From Akkermansiaceae bacterium (GTDB lineage Bacteria > Verrucomicrobiota > Verrucomicrobiia > Verrucomicrobiales > Akkermansiaceae): a stretch of DNA of 37,022 nt. Below the pieces are notes generated by a model. That model did no database searches and was not told the DNA's origin. It saw only the letters and a list, made by a program, of their open reading frames with translations. The stretch lies in assembly GCA_903934285.1 (NCBI GenBank), contig CAIZNN010000228.1, positions 1-37,022 on the forward strand. The letters are read 5' to 3'. The position numbers and the translations under genes are program-made. How positions within the stretch are numbered: position 1 is the stretch's first letter; each line of letters starts with the position of its first letter. Shown in pieces: positions 7,877 to 15,277 of this stretch.

Positions 7877-9298
7877 TCACACCCGCGCATCCAGCCACTT
7901 GCCGCGGCAGTGCAACCGGGAGAAAATGAGTGCCTGGGTGACCAGATCGAGCGACAGCACGATCCACACCCCCGTGAGGGACAGGGTGGCATAAGTGGAA
8001 AACGCCCACAACACCCCGACGCGGTAAAACAACATGCTGCCAAACGACCACCGCATCACCATGCCGGTGGCCCCCGCCCCGCGCATCGAGGTTTTCAAAA
8101 TGATGCAGGTGGCGAAAAACGGCTGCGCCAGCGCACACACCACTAACAACGGCACCGCAAGCCGCAGATGCAGGCCGCTGGCCGGAGCCATCCAGCCGAT
8201 GAGTTGATAGCGGCACACCACGAAAAACACGCCCATCAGACTCATCAGGGCCACCGCCAGCGCCCAGCACACGCGCACCGCCCGCTGCGCCAGTGGTTTG
8301 CAGCCGGCACCCAGATATTGCCCGGCAAGGGTGGCCGCCGCGGTGGCGATGGCAAAGCCGGGCAGAAAACTCATGGATTCCACACGAATCGCCAGGATGT
8401 GCGCACCGAGCGCCCCTTCGTCGCGCAAGCCGGCGATGACCCGGATGCCGAACGCGTGAATCAACCACATGCCGGCAATCTCCATCGCTTGCGGGGCACC
8501 CACACGCAGGATGCGCTGCATCGTTTCCCAATGTGGCTGCAGGCTGGCCCGCGCCCAATGCAAGCCGGCAGCCTTGCCCCTGCCTAACAAAACGACCGTG
8601 GTCAGGAAGCCCGCGATCCAGCCGCACACCGTGCCGCTGGCGATGCCGGCCACGCCGTGGCCACCCCACGGCGCCGGCGCAAACACCAAGGTCCAGCTCA
8701 ACAGCATGTTCACCAGATTGACCACCACCATCGCCAGAAACGGCGTGCGGGTGTCGCCCGCGCCACGCAAGGCGGCATTAACCGCAAACATCGCCCCGCT
8801 GAACGGCCCGGAAATCGACAGCACCCGCAAATAGATTTCGGCCTGCGCCGCCGCCGCGGGGCTCAAGCCGATCCAGTGGACCAACAATGGGATGCCCAGT
8901 TGCAACAACACCAACGACCCGCATCCCGCCGCCACCCCCAGCCACAATCCTTGCCCGAGCCCGCGATTGGCCAGCCCGTGCTGGTGCCCGCCGGTGGCCC
9001 GCGATACCAACGCCATCACCCCGGTGGCCACCGCCCCTTGCAGGATGTTGAAAAACCACCCGACGTATCCGCCCAACCCCATCGCATCGAGAATCGCCAC
9101 CCGCTCCGCACCCACCGCCATGCGCCCGGAAATCAGCAAATCGGTGAGCCCCACGAAAAATGTCAGCACCTGCTCGAGCAACGGCCACGCCGCCAGCACC
9201 AACACCTGCCGCGGTAACGAAAGCCCGGCCAAGCGCCCGCCCAACCCCACCGCGGGGGACCCTTGGCTGGCCCCGACACTTTCTCCCAATTCTGACAT
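7877..9298 (-). CDS. MATE family multidrug/sodium antiporter
   Basis: This 473-residue inner-membrane protein has about twelve hydrophobic helices in two related halves. Family hallmarks include LPLLEQVLTFFVGLTD-like helix 1 (here WPLLEQVLTFFVGLTDLLIS), ALRGAGDTRTPFLAMVVVN after the first half, and GAPQAMEIAGMW opening the second half. MATE carriers export cationic or aromatic compounds in exchange for Na+ or H+. The substrate cannot be read from sequence. I chose the ATG at 9298 (MSELGESVGAS); a longer in-frame extension to 9457 is Arg-rich, overlaps the end of menE and looks non-coding. It lies 139 bases downstream of menE on the same strand and may be read with that operon. Confidence 0.9.
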   Translation of the reverse strand: MSELGESVGASQGSPAVGLGGRLAGLSLPRQVLVLAAWPLLEQVLTFFVGLTDLLISGRMAVGAERVAILDAMGLGGYVGWFFNILQGAVATGVMALVSRATGGHQHGLANRGLGQGLWLGVAAGCGSLVLLQLGIPLLVHWIGLSPAAAAQAEIYLRVLSISGPFSGAMFAVNAALRGAGDTRTPFLAMVVVNLVNMLLSWTLVFAPAPWGGHGVAGIASGTVCGWIAGFLTTVVLLGRGKAAGLHWARASLQPHWETMQRILRVGAPQAMEIAGMWLIHAFGIRVIAGLRDEGALGAHILAIRVESMSFLPGFAIATAAATLAGQYLGAGCKPLAQRAVRVCWALAVALMSLMGVFFVVCRYQLIGWMAPASGLHLRLAVPLLVVCALAQPFFATCIILKTSMRGAGATGMVMRWSFGSMLFYRVGVLWAFSTYATLSLTGVWIVLSLDLVTQALIFSRLHCRGKWLDARV

Positions 9299-9437
9299 AA
9301 GCCTGCCCGGAGGTAACCGCTCACCGCTCACCGCGCCAATAAAATCCCTGAAAATCTGCGCCGCCGTGCCCCTCCGGACGGCACTCCCGCAAGAGGCAAG
9401 CCACACTGGTATTGGGCGGACTGGTCTGACGGACCGC

Positions 9438-10568
9438 TCACGCCGACGCGCCACCACCGCCCAGCGCCGCCGCCAACTCGGCCCGCCGCAGCTTGCCTAG
9501 CGGGCTGCGGGGGAGGGCGGCGACCACCAGCGGTGCCTGCAAGCGGCGGAAGCCGGGGGCCTGGCGATGATAGCTGGCGAGCACCGCGGCGCGGAGTGCC
9601 GGCGCCACCGCCGCCTCGAACACCGGTACCAACCGGTGGCCGGCACGTTCGTCCGGCACCGCGATAATCGCCACGCTGCCGGGCACCAGCGCGCCTTTTG
9701 CAAGCAGCAGCAACTCGCTCTCAATGGCCAGCGGGTCGACCAACTCACCCAACACTTTCACCAGTGCATCCATCCGCCCGCGCGGAGTGAGTTGGTTGGC
9801 TGTTAGATCGACCCGGTCCGCGGTGAGGTGCCACTCGCCGGCCCGCGGGTGCAAGGTCCAGCCAGCGCCCTCGCGCAGGAGGCGGCCGGAAAACAAGGCG
9901 GGTCCGGCAATGCTGAGCTGGCCCTCACTGGAAACCCGGGTACTCCAAATTGGCAACACCGACAGCGGGGCCGGTTGATACGGCGAATCCAGCGCCTCAG
10001 GCCCTTGGGTGGCGATTTGCGAACCGGCCTCGGTCATGCCATAACTTGCCAGCACCGGCCACCCGAGGTGGCGCGCCGCCCGCCCGGTGGTCTCATCGAG
10101 CTGACCGCCGCCCACCACGATGGTCACCAGCGCGGGCGGGGCGGTGAGCCCCGCGGCCACGAGGTCATGCACCTGCGCGGGCACCAGCGAGGTGTGAGTA
10201 ACGCCAGTCTGCCGCAGCCATGCCTGAAATGCCCCGGCTTGCCAGCGTTGGGAAAAGTGGCGGACGGCACACCCCGCCTCGAAGGCGCGGGCGATGACGC
10301 CGAAGCCGCCGACGTGATGCAGCGGCAGTGCCAGACCCCAGCAGGACTTTTCGCTCACCCGCAGGTGTTGGTTCACCGCCGCGGCGGCAACCAGCAGCGC
10401 TGGTTTGGATAGGGCCAGCCATTGCGGCGGGCCGGTGCTGCCGGAGGTGGCAAACAACACCTGCCCCTCCAACCCGCCCAGCCGCGGGATCTCACCGGGA
10501 AAGCACCCCGCCGCATGCGGCCGCAGGTCCACCCAAAACCCCGGATCGGTCAGTAAGAGCGCGTCCAT
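9438..10568 (-). CDS. menE: o-Succinylbenzoate-CoA ligase
   Basis: This 376-residue member of the AMP-forming acyl-CoA synthetase family should activate o-succinylbenzoate with ATP and CoA in menaquinone synthesis. Seen: FATSGSTGPPQW (39-50) as the P-loop, LPLHHVGGFG (81-90), SYGMTEAG (175-182) as the adenylate-binding motif, and SPLGKLRR near the C-terminus with the lysine used in adenylation. The P-loop lysine usually found after GP is replaced (PPQW), with a lysine seven residues on. The protein is shorter than generic acyl-CoA ligases, as MenE proteins are. Its first 19 bases overlap the end of menC, so the two are translationally coupled. The specific substrate is inferred mainly from that linkage. 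Confidence 0.87.
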   Translation of the reverse strand: MDALLLTDPGFWVDLRPHAAGCFPGEIPRLGGLEGQVLFATSGSTGPPQWLALSKPALLVAAAAVNQHLRVSEKSCWGLALPLHHVGGFGVIARAFEAGCAVRHFSQRWQAGAFQAWLRQTGVTHTSLVPAQVHDLVAAGLTAPPALVTIVVGGGQLDETTGRAARHLGWPVLASYGMTEAGSQIATQGPEALDSPYQPAPLSVLPIWSTRVSSEGQLSIAGPALFSGRLLREGAGWTLHPRAGEWHLTADRVDLTANQLTPRGRMDALVKVLGELVDPLAIESELLLLAKGALVPGSVAIIAVPDERAGHRLVPVFEAAVAPALRAAVLASYHRQAPGFRRLQAPLVVAALPRSPLGKLRRAELAAALGGGGASA

Positions 10569-11521
10569 GGCAGCGCCTCCAGCAGGTCGTCAAAGCCAAG
10601 CCCGGTGCCGGCCGGTGCCTGAAACCCCGGCGCCCACGGGCCGAGCGCTTCACTGAAGGCATCCGGCTCGAAGAGATGGTGGGTCTGCAAGCCACACACC
10701 CCGGGCAGCCCCGGAAATTGCAGACCGAGGCGGGCCGCCTCCCACGCCGCAAAGGTCTGGCCCAGCGGATGATCCATGTAACTTGTTAGGATCACCCGCT
10801 GGCGGTGGCGCAGCGCGGCTTCCGCCAGCAGGAACGGTTCGTCGATGGCGGGCTTGATGATCATCACCTGGGCGGCGGCGCTCAGCGGCGTGGCCTCCAG
10901 ATCCACCGCCAGCGGCACCCCGGTGCGGCGGTGAATTTCGGCCCAAGTGGTTTCGGAAAACGGACAGGGATCCTCGACAAAGTCGATCGCCGCACGGGTG
11001 GCAGCGCCCAAACCCGTTAGAAAGGCTGCCGCCTCCTCTGCGGTGAGGCATTCGTTGAAATCCAGCCGCCAGCGCACGGCGGGAAACTCCGCCGCCAGCG
11101 CCGTCACAAACGCCGCTTCCTGCGCGGGCTGCCGGCCACACTTGAGTTTGACGATGGCAAAGCCCGCCTCCACCGCCCGGGAAACCTCCGCCATGTCGGC
11201 CTTTGGCAGGGTGGCGTGACTCTGCGGCACCTCCATGTCTTCGAACAACGAATCGTCGTGACTGCGGGCCGCGGCATCATATTCGGCGCAGCGCAGGGCG
11301 CGGCGCACGATCGGCCAGCGCTGCGCACCGGCCAGATCCGCCAGGCATTTCGCCAGCGGCGGATCCCCCAACTCGGGCCACGGATGAATGCAGCCAAAGC
11401 CCTCGCCAGCGCGGATAAGCACCCCGTCAAACTCGCGCCGCGTGGAAACCGCATTGAGATAGCCCCGGGTCTTGAGCCGGTAGTGCGAGATGAAGGGCAG
11501 GGGGGGCTTGAGGTGTCTCAT
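10550..11521 (-). CDS. menC: o-Succinylbenzoate synthase
   Basis: This 323-residue enolase-superfamily enzyme dehydrates SHCHC to o-succinylbenzoate in menaquinone synthesis. The catalytic frame is intact: VKLK (K125/K127), DFNE with metal ligand D154, FVEDP with E183, AVDLEA with D207, and IIKPA with K223. The N-terminal capping domain starts HYRLKTRGYLNAVSTRREF, as in MenC rather than in dipeptide epimerases, where substrate loops differ. Overlap with menE confirms the pathway. The other menaquinone genes (menF, D, H, B, A) are not in the window. Preceded at 19 bases by a HAD phosphatase on the same strand. Confidence 0.9.
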   Translation of the reverse strand: MRHLKPPLPFISHYRLKTRGYLNAVSTRREFDGVLIRAGEGFGCIHPWPELGDPPLAKCLADLAGAQRWPIVRRALRCAEYDAAARSHDDSLFEDMEVPQSHATLPKADMAEVSRAVEAGFAIVKLKCGRQPAQEAAFVTALAAEFPAVRWRLDFNECLTAEEAAAFLTGLGAATRAAIDFVEDPCPFSETTWAEIHRRTGVPLAVDLEATPLSAAAQVMIIKPAIDEPFLLAEAALRHRQRVILTSYMDHPLGQTFAAWEAARLGLQFPGLPGVCGLQTHHLFEPDAFSEALGPWAPGFQAPAGTGLGFDDLLEALPWTRSY

Positions 11522-11540
11522 GCAGCGTGAGAATTGATTG

Positions 11541-12344
11541 TTAGTTCCGGCCCGGGAAAAAATGGCGGACGGTCTCGATCACGCCGGCGCCGTGCAATGC
11601 CTGCGCCACGTAGCCACCGATGGCCGCGACGTGTTGTTTCACCTCCGCCACCGCATTGCCGGGACATCCGACCATTGCCGCATGCCGCGGGTCGAGCATG
11701 GCCAGGTCATTGTGACTGTCGCCGATGGCAAGGCATCGCGGCGCACCCAATGAGTAATGCCTGGCCACCTCACTCAGGCTGCTGCCCTTTTGAAAATCGC
11801 GGTGGCCGAAGCGCAGATAGATCGAGTTGCGTTGCCAACTCAGCAGCGGCTCGGCACTGGCCAGGGTGTGTAATTTGCCGACGATCCACTCCATGTCCTC
11901 GTCGGTGCGGGCAATGATTGCGGCCGGCTCCCCATCCATGGCAATCCACTGTGCCCCGGTGGCTTCCACCACTTGGTGGCGGATCGTGTCCATCAGCCTG
12001 CGCGCGCGCTTGAACAAGTCGTGAATTTGCCGTTCCCCCGTCCGGTTCCATTCCTCCACTGGCAGCCAGCGGCCGAAGCCGGCGGGCAAATAGATTTCGC
12101 GTTCGCGCGCCACCACCCAGTCCGGCAGAAACGGGAACGCGCTCTCAGTGAAGGCCTCGACCATTTGCGCCAGCGAGCGCCCGGTATTGATTCCCCAAAC
12201 CATGGCGTGCTCGTGGCGCAGGCTCAGCAGCATCTCGAAAAACTCCACCGGCACCGCTGGCTCCTCGGCGGGATCGTGCAAGGTGCCATCGAAATCGAAG
12301 GCAAGCACGCTGGCGACCATCGGCATGGGAGCTAGGGTTTTCAT
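11541..12344 (-). CDS. HAD-superfamily phosphatase, Cof/sucrose-phosphatase-like
   Basis: This 267-residue cytoplasmic hydrolase has the four HAD motifs: DFDGTL with nucleophile D17 and acid D19; NTGRS (53-57) as motif II; K186 in QKGSSL as motif III; GDSHNDLAML (208-217) as motif IV with Mg2+ ligands D209/D213. The large cap between motifs II and III is of the C2 type, as in Cof, trehalose- and sucrose-phosphate phosphatases. The likely substrate is a sugar or nucleotide phosphate; nothing shows which. ATG 12344 was chosen as the first methionine before the nucleophile with a short lead; starts at M7 or M9 are also possible. It heads the minus-strand group with menC and menE. A missing menaquinone step is a possible but unproven role. 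Confidence 0.8.
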   Translation of the reverse strand: MKTLAPMPMVASVLAFDFDGTLHDPAEEPAVPVEFFEMLLSLRHEHAMVWGINTGRSLAQMVEAFTESAFPFLPDWVVAREREIYLPAGFGRWLPVEEWNRTGERQIHDLFKRARRLMDTIRHQVVEATGAQWIAMDGEPAAIIARTDEDMEWIVGKLHTLASAEPLLSWQRNSIYLRFGHRDFQKGSSLSEVARHYSLGAPRCLAIGDSHNDLAMLDPRHAAMVGCPGNAVAEVKQHVAAIGGYVAQALHGAGVIETVRHFFPGRN

Positions 12345-12516
12345 CTGGCTTTTTCTACACCCTGGCCGCAAACAGGTCGATCCACAAGTTGCCCACTCTG
12401 CCGGATTTCTCCGCCATCCACAGCCCCCCTTTGATCTCAAGCACGGCCCCCGGCGGCGCAACGGCAATCAAAGATTTGGCTTCCGTTTTGGGCCGGTATG
12501 CATTATTCCGTTACGC

Positions 12517-14352
12517 ATGTTACGGATTCTAACCGCTCGCTTGAGCTTGCTGGCAGCGCTTGTCCTCATCGCCGCACCCGCACTGGCTCGCGCCGCGCCC
12601 GCCTATCGTCCGCCCGATCTGGACCGGGAACTCTTCAAAGCCAAGGAAATCACCATGGACAAATTCGACCTCGCGGGTTTGGTGGGCGCGCTCATCAGCG
12701 TGGGACGGGACTTTGAGGACAAGGACCAAGTCGATTACGAACTGCGCGCCCACGCCTTGGCGATTGCCGCACGCCTCGATACCAACACCGAGCGGGTGAA
12801 AAAAATCCTCGATCAACTCAAGGCGAATGGGACCACCATCAGCGAGTCCAATACCCGGGAACGCATCAGCAGCCGCCTCGCCAGCGGCATCCGCGCGCTG
12901 GTCCGCAAAAATGACGTGGTGGCCAACCAGGTTTGCGCCGCCTACGCCTGCGATATTGCCCTGCGTTTCGATCCCACGGGCGACGCCGCAGCCAAGATCA
13001 AGGAATCTCAGGAGGCGCTGGCCAACGCCGGGCACAAAGCCGATTGGAAAGACATGCTGGGCAAGGTGGTGGTGCACCCGAAAACCCCGCCACCGAAGGA
13101 TCGGCAGCGAGGCCCGGCCCCCAATCCGCAAAACCCGTTCGAGGAAAAAGAAGAGACCCTCTCGAAAAAGGAAGTGCCGATGCCAGGTGGCAGCGCCAAA
13201 GCGTTTGCCCGCAACCAATCCCATGCCAACGCGCTGGTCGTGCGGCAATTGGAAGGGGGCAACTTTGCCGGCTCCGCGTCCAGCGTCAATGCCACCGCCT
13301 TGCGCGAAAAAGGCGTCGATGGGCTCATTTTCACCTTCAATCAGGATGTCGGCGCCATGATGAATGGCAGCCTCGAGGAGGTCATCAAGTTCCTCCGCGT
13401 CCGCTACGATTCCAAAGCGGACAAAATCCCCAGCGGCTACCGCATCGAACTGGGCTTCCAGGACAAATACGTGCCCAAGGATGGCCCGTCCGCCGCGACC
13501 TTGTTCACCTTGGTGCTGGATTCACTGTTCTCCGGCAACGAACTCGACGAGAGCTTTGCCTGTACCGGCGACATCACCGCCGATGGCATGGTGCAGAAAA
13601 TCGGCGGCACCTCCGGCAAAATCCGCGGGGCCACCAAGCGCGGCTGCAAAATTGTCGGCATCCCGCTCGGCAACGCCAAGGAAGTCGCCGACGTGCTGCT
13701 GATCGATGGTCCCGAACAACTCCTCAACATCCAGATTTTCACCATGAAAACCTTCGATGAGGCATACGCCATCTCGTGCAAAACCAAATCCGCCGCGGTG
13801 CAGGCGGTGCTGGATTCCTTCACCAAGATCGCCGAGGTGGTCAAAACCAAGGGCCCCGACATCATCAAGCATCCGGAAGTCCAAAAACGCCTCGACGCCA
13901 TCGTCACCAAGATGCCCAACCACCTCTCGGCCAAACTGTTGCTCGAATACGCCCGCGGCACCCAGCCGAAGGTCCTCAGCATCGCCGGGTCGTTCAAGGA
14001 AATCCAAGGTGCCTCCTCGGGCATTTTCAAGCAACTCGCCATGGTGTTTTTCGGGGTGCGCAACGACGCTGACAAGGACAAGGTGCTGACCCTGAGCATC
14101 AGCGAAGAACAACAAAAGGAAGCCAAGGAATCGCTCGAAACGCTCAAGAAACTCTCCAGCCACATCGATCCCAAGCTCAAGCCGTTCACCACCACGGTGG
14201 TCACCGTGTGTGAAGCCTATGCCAACGGCCCCACTGCCGACGAGAAACCCGAGGGCTACACCAAGCGCCTCAGGGACGGCATGGAAAAAGTCCAGAGCGC
14301 CAACGAGAAGTTGCAGAAGGATCCCGACATCATGGAAGAACTGATGGACTGA
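12517..14352 (+). CDS. Secreted Lon-type (S16) serine protease domain protein without ATPase
   Basis: This 611-residue protein starts with a clear signal peptide (basic MLRILTARL, hydrophobic core, cleavage near ALARA). The next 200 residues are helical. The region 322-420 matches the proteolytic domain of Lon: DGPSAA (322-327) has catalytic Ser325, then ACTGDITADGMVQKIGG, then GGTSGK with Lys368, then GCKIVGIPL. The Ser-Lys spacing is 43 residues, the same as Ser679-Lys722 of E. coli Lon. There is no Walker A/B or AAA+ region anywhere, and no PDZ domain is evident. The last 190 residues are helical and charged. It would therefore be an exported, ATP-independent Ser/Lys peptidase acting in the periplasm or outside, or a self-cleaving protein. 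Target unknown. The start at 12517 is the only one giving the signal peptide. Confidence 0.8.
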   Translation: MLRILTARLSLLAALVLIAAPALARAAPAYRPPDLDRELFKAKEITMDKFDLAGLVGALISVGRDFEDKDQVDYELRAHALAIAARLDTNTERVKKILDQLKANGTTISESNTRERISSRLASGIRALVRKNDVVANQVCAAYACDIALRFDPTGDAAAKIKESQEALANAGHKADWKDMLGKVVVHPKTPPPKDRQRGPAPNPQNPFEEKEETLSKKEVPMPGGSAKAFARNQSHANALVVRQLEGGNFAGSASSVNATALREKGVDGLIFTFNQDVGAMMNGSLEEVIKFLRVRYDSKADKIPSGYRIELGFQDKYVPKDGPSAATLFTLVLDSLFSGNELDESFACTGDITADGMVQKIGGTSGKIRGATKRGCKIVGIPLGNAKEVADVLLIDGPEQLLNIQIFTMKTFDEAYAISCKTKSAAVQAVLDSFTKIAEVVKTKGPDIIKHPEVQKRLDAIVTKMPNHLSAKLLLEYARGTQPKVLSIAGSFKEIQGASSGIFKQLAMVFFGVRNDADKDKVLTLSISEEQQKEAKESLETLKKLSSHIDPKLKPFTTTVVTVCEAYANGPTADEKPEGYTKRLRDGMEKVQSANEKLQKDPDIMEELMD

Positions 14353-14363
14353 TGAGGGCGGAG

Positions 14364-14387
14364 GGCGGAACATGCCGTCTTTTTTTT
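14364..14387 (+). terminator. Probable intrinsic terminator after the Lon-domain gene
   Basis: GGCGG (14364-14368) pairs with CCGTC (14375-14379, one G-T wobble), followed at once by eight T (14380-14387). It lies 12 bases after the stop of the Lon-domain gene. The stem is short, so strength is doubtful. Confidence 0.45.
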
Positions 14388-14457
14388 GCTGGCATCGATC
14401 CGGCGGGCGGCGGCGGGTAGTGCTTGCCAGACCTGCGGCGGCGAGGTAAAGCATGCC

Positions 14458-14982
14458 ATGCATGTCCCACTCGTGATTACCGTGATTGGCAAGGACCGGC
14501 CGGGCTTGGTTGAAAGCGTGGCGCGCGTGGTGGCAGAACATGGCGGCAATTGGCGTGAAAGCCGGATGTGCCGCTTGGGCGGCGAGTTTGCCGGCCTCCT
14601 GCGGGTCGATCTTGCCAAGACCAATCAAGCCGCCTTGGAAGCGGCCCTGCGCGACCTCAAGCACCACGGACTCACCGTCCAGGTGCAAGTCGATCGCGGG
14701 GCGGCCGCCGCGCCGCCGCTGCGCTTGGCCCGCCTCGAACTCGTCGGCCAGGACCGCCCCGGAATCGTGCAACAGATCTCCGCCGCGTTCGCGGTGCATG
14801 GCGTCAACGTCGAGGAATTCCGCAGCGAATGCATCAGCGCGCCAATGTCCGGCGAGATGCTCTTCCTCGCCAACCTCACCCTGCGCATTCCCGCCACCTG
14901 CGCGCTGGCCGACTTGCGCCGCGAAGTGGAAAAACTCGCCAATGATCTGATGGTGGAGGTGGAATTCGAGGCCCTGGATTGA
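14458..14982 (+). CDS. Double ACT-domain protein, GcvR-like
   Basis: This 174-residue soluble protein has two ACT domains. The first opens LVITVIGKDRPGLVESVARVV (split by position, residues 5-25) and the second LELVGQDRPGIVQQISAAF (about 88-106); both carry the DRPG loop that binds amino acids or partner proteins. This is the layout of GcvR, the repressor partner of the glycine cleavage regulator GcvA, and of related two-ACT proteins. No GcvA or gcv genes are in the window, so its partner is open. ATG 14458 was chosen because the ACT beta strand begins three residues later; the in-frame extension to 14386 overlaps the terminator T-run. It has GAGG about 10 bases upstream. Confidence 0.82.
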   Translation: MHVPLVITVIGKDRPGLVESVARVVAEHGGNWRESRMCRLGGEFAGLLRVDLAKTNQAALEAALRDLKHHGLTVQVQVDRGAAAAPPLRLARLELVGQDRPGIVQQISAAFAVHGVNVEEFRSECISAPMSGEMLFLANLTLRIPATCALADLRREVEKLANDLMVEVEFEALD

Positions 14983-15069
14983 GCCCGCCGCGGCGGCATG
15001 GTCGAGGCCGGGCGATGCATCGCGCTGTGCGGGAGCAACCGCGTCCGTTGCGTCAAGGAGAATTGGATT

Positions 15070-15083
15070 GGGGGTCTGACCCC
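15070..15083. repeat. Palindrome GGGGTC-T-GACCCC
   Basis: A perfect 6-base inverted repeat around one T lies between the ACT gene and the next minus-strand gene. A related imperfect copy is at 6122-6135, and a decayed relative, TTTGACCCC, is at 15175-15183. Confidence 0.55.
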
Positions 15084-15198
15084 ATGTCATCTGTTAGACA
15101 ACGGCGTTCGATTCTGGCCCGTTCGGTTCCCGCGGTGGCAAGGGGATGATGATCCGGGGGGTGACTCCCTACTATTTGACCCCCTATTATTCGGGGCC

Positions 15199-15252
15199 GG
15201 GCACGGGCACGGGCACGGGCACGGGCACGGGCACGGGCACGGGCACGGGCAC
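15199..15252. repeat. Nine tandem copies of GGGCAC
   Basis: The hexamer is repeated nine times without a mismatch, then decays to GGCGC. It sits 26 bases past the stop of the minus-strand InlB-repeat gene. A two-copy relative (27783-27794) is inside the 2OG-oxygenase gene. Perfect copies suggest recent slippage. Confidence 0.95.
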
Positions 15253-15277
15253 GGCGCTTGGCCAGCCGGCATGGCCG

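Noticed and set aside
6906..8669. 587-residue minus-strand open frame
   Set aside because: It is Gly/Arg-rich, spans two genes of opposite direction (the 6915 gene and the MATE gene) and has no domain; it is an antisense shadow typical of high-GC DNA.
13522..15090. 522-residue minus-strand open frame
   Set aside because: It lies opposite the Lon-domain and ACT genes, whose frames carry clear motifs, and crosses a terminator; its own protein shows none.
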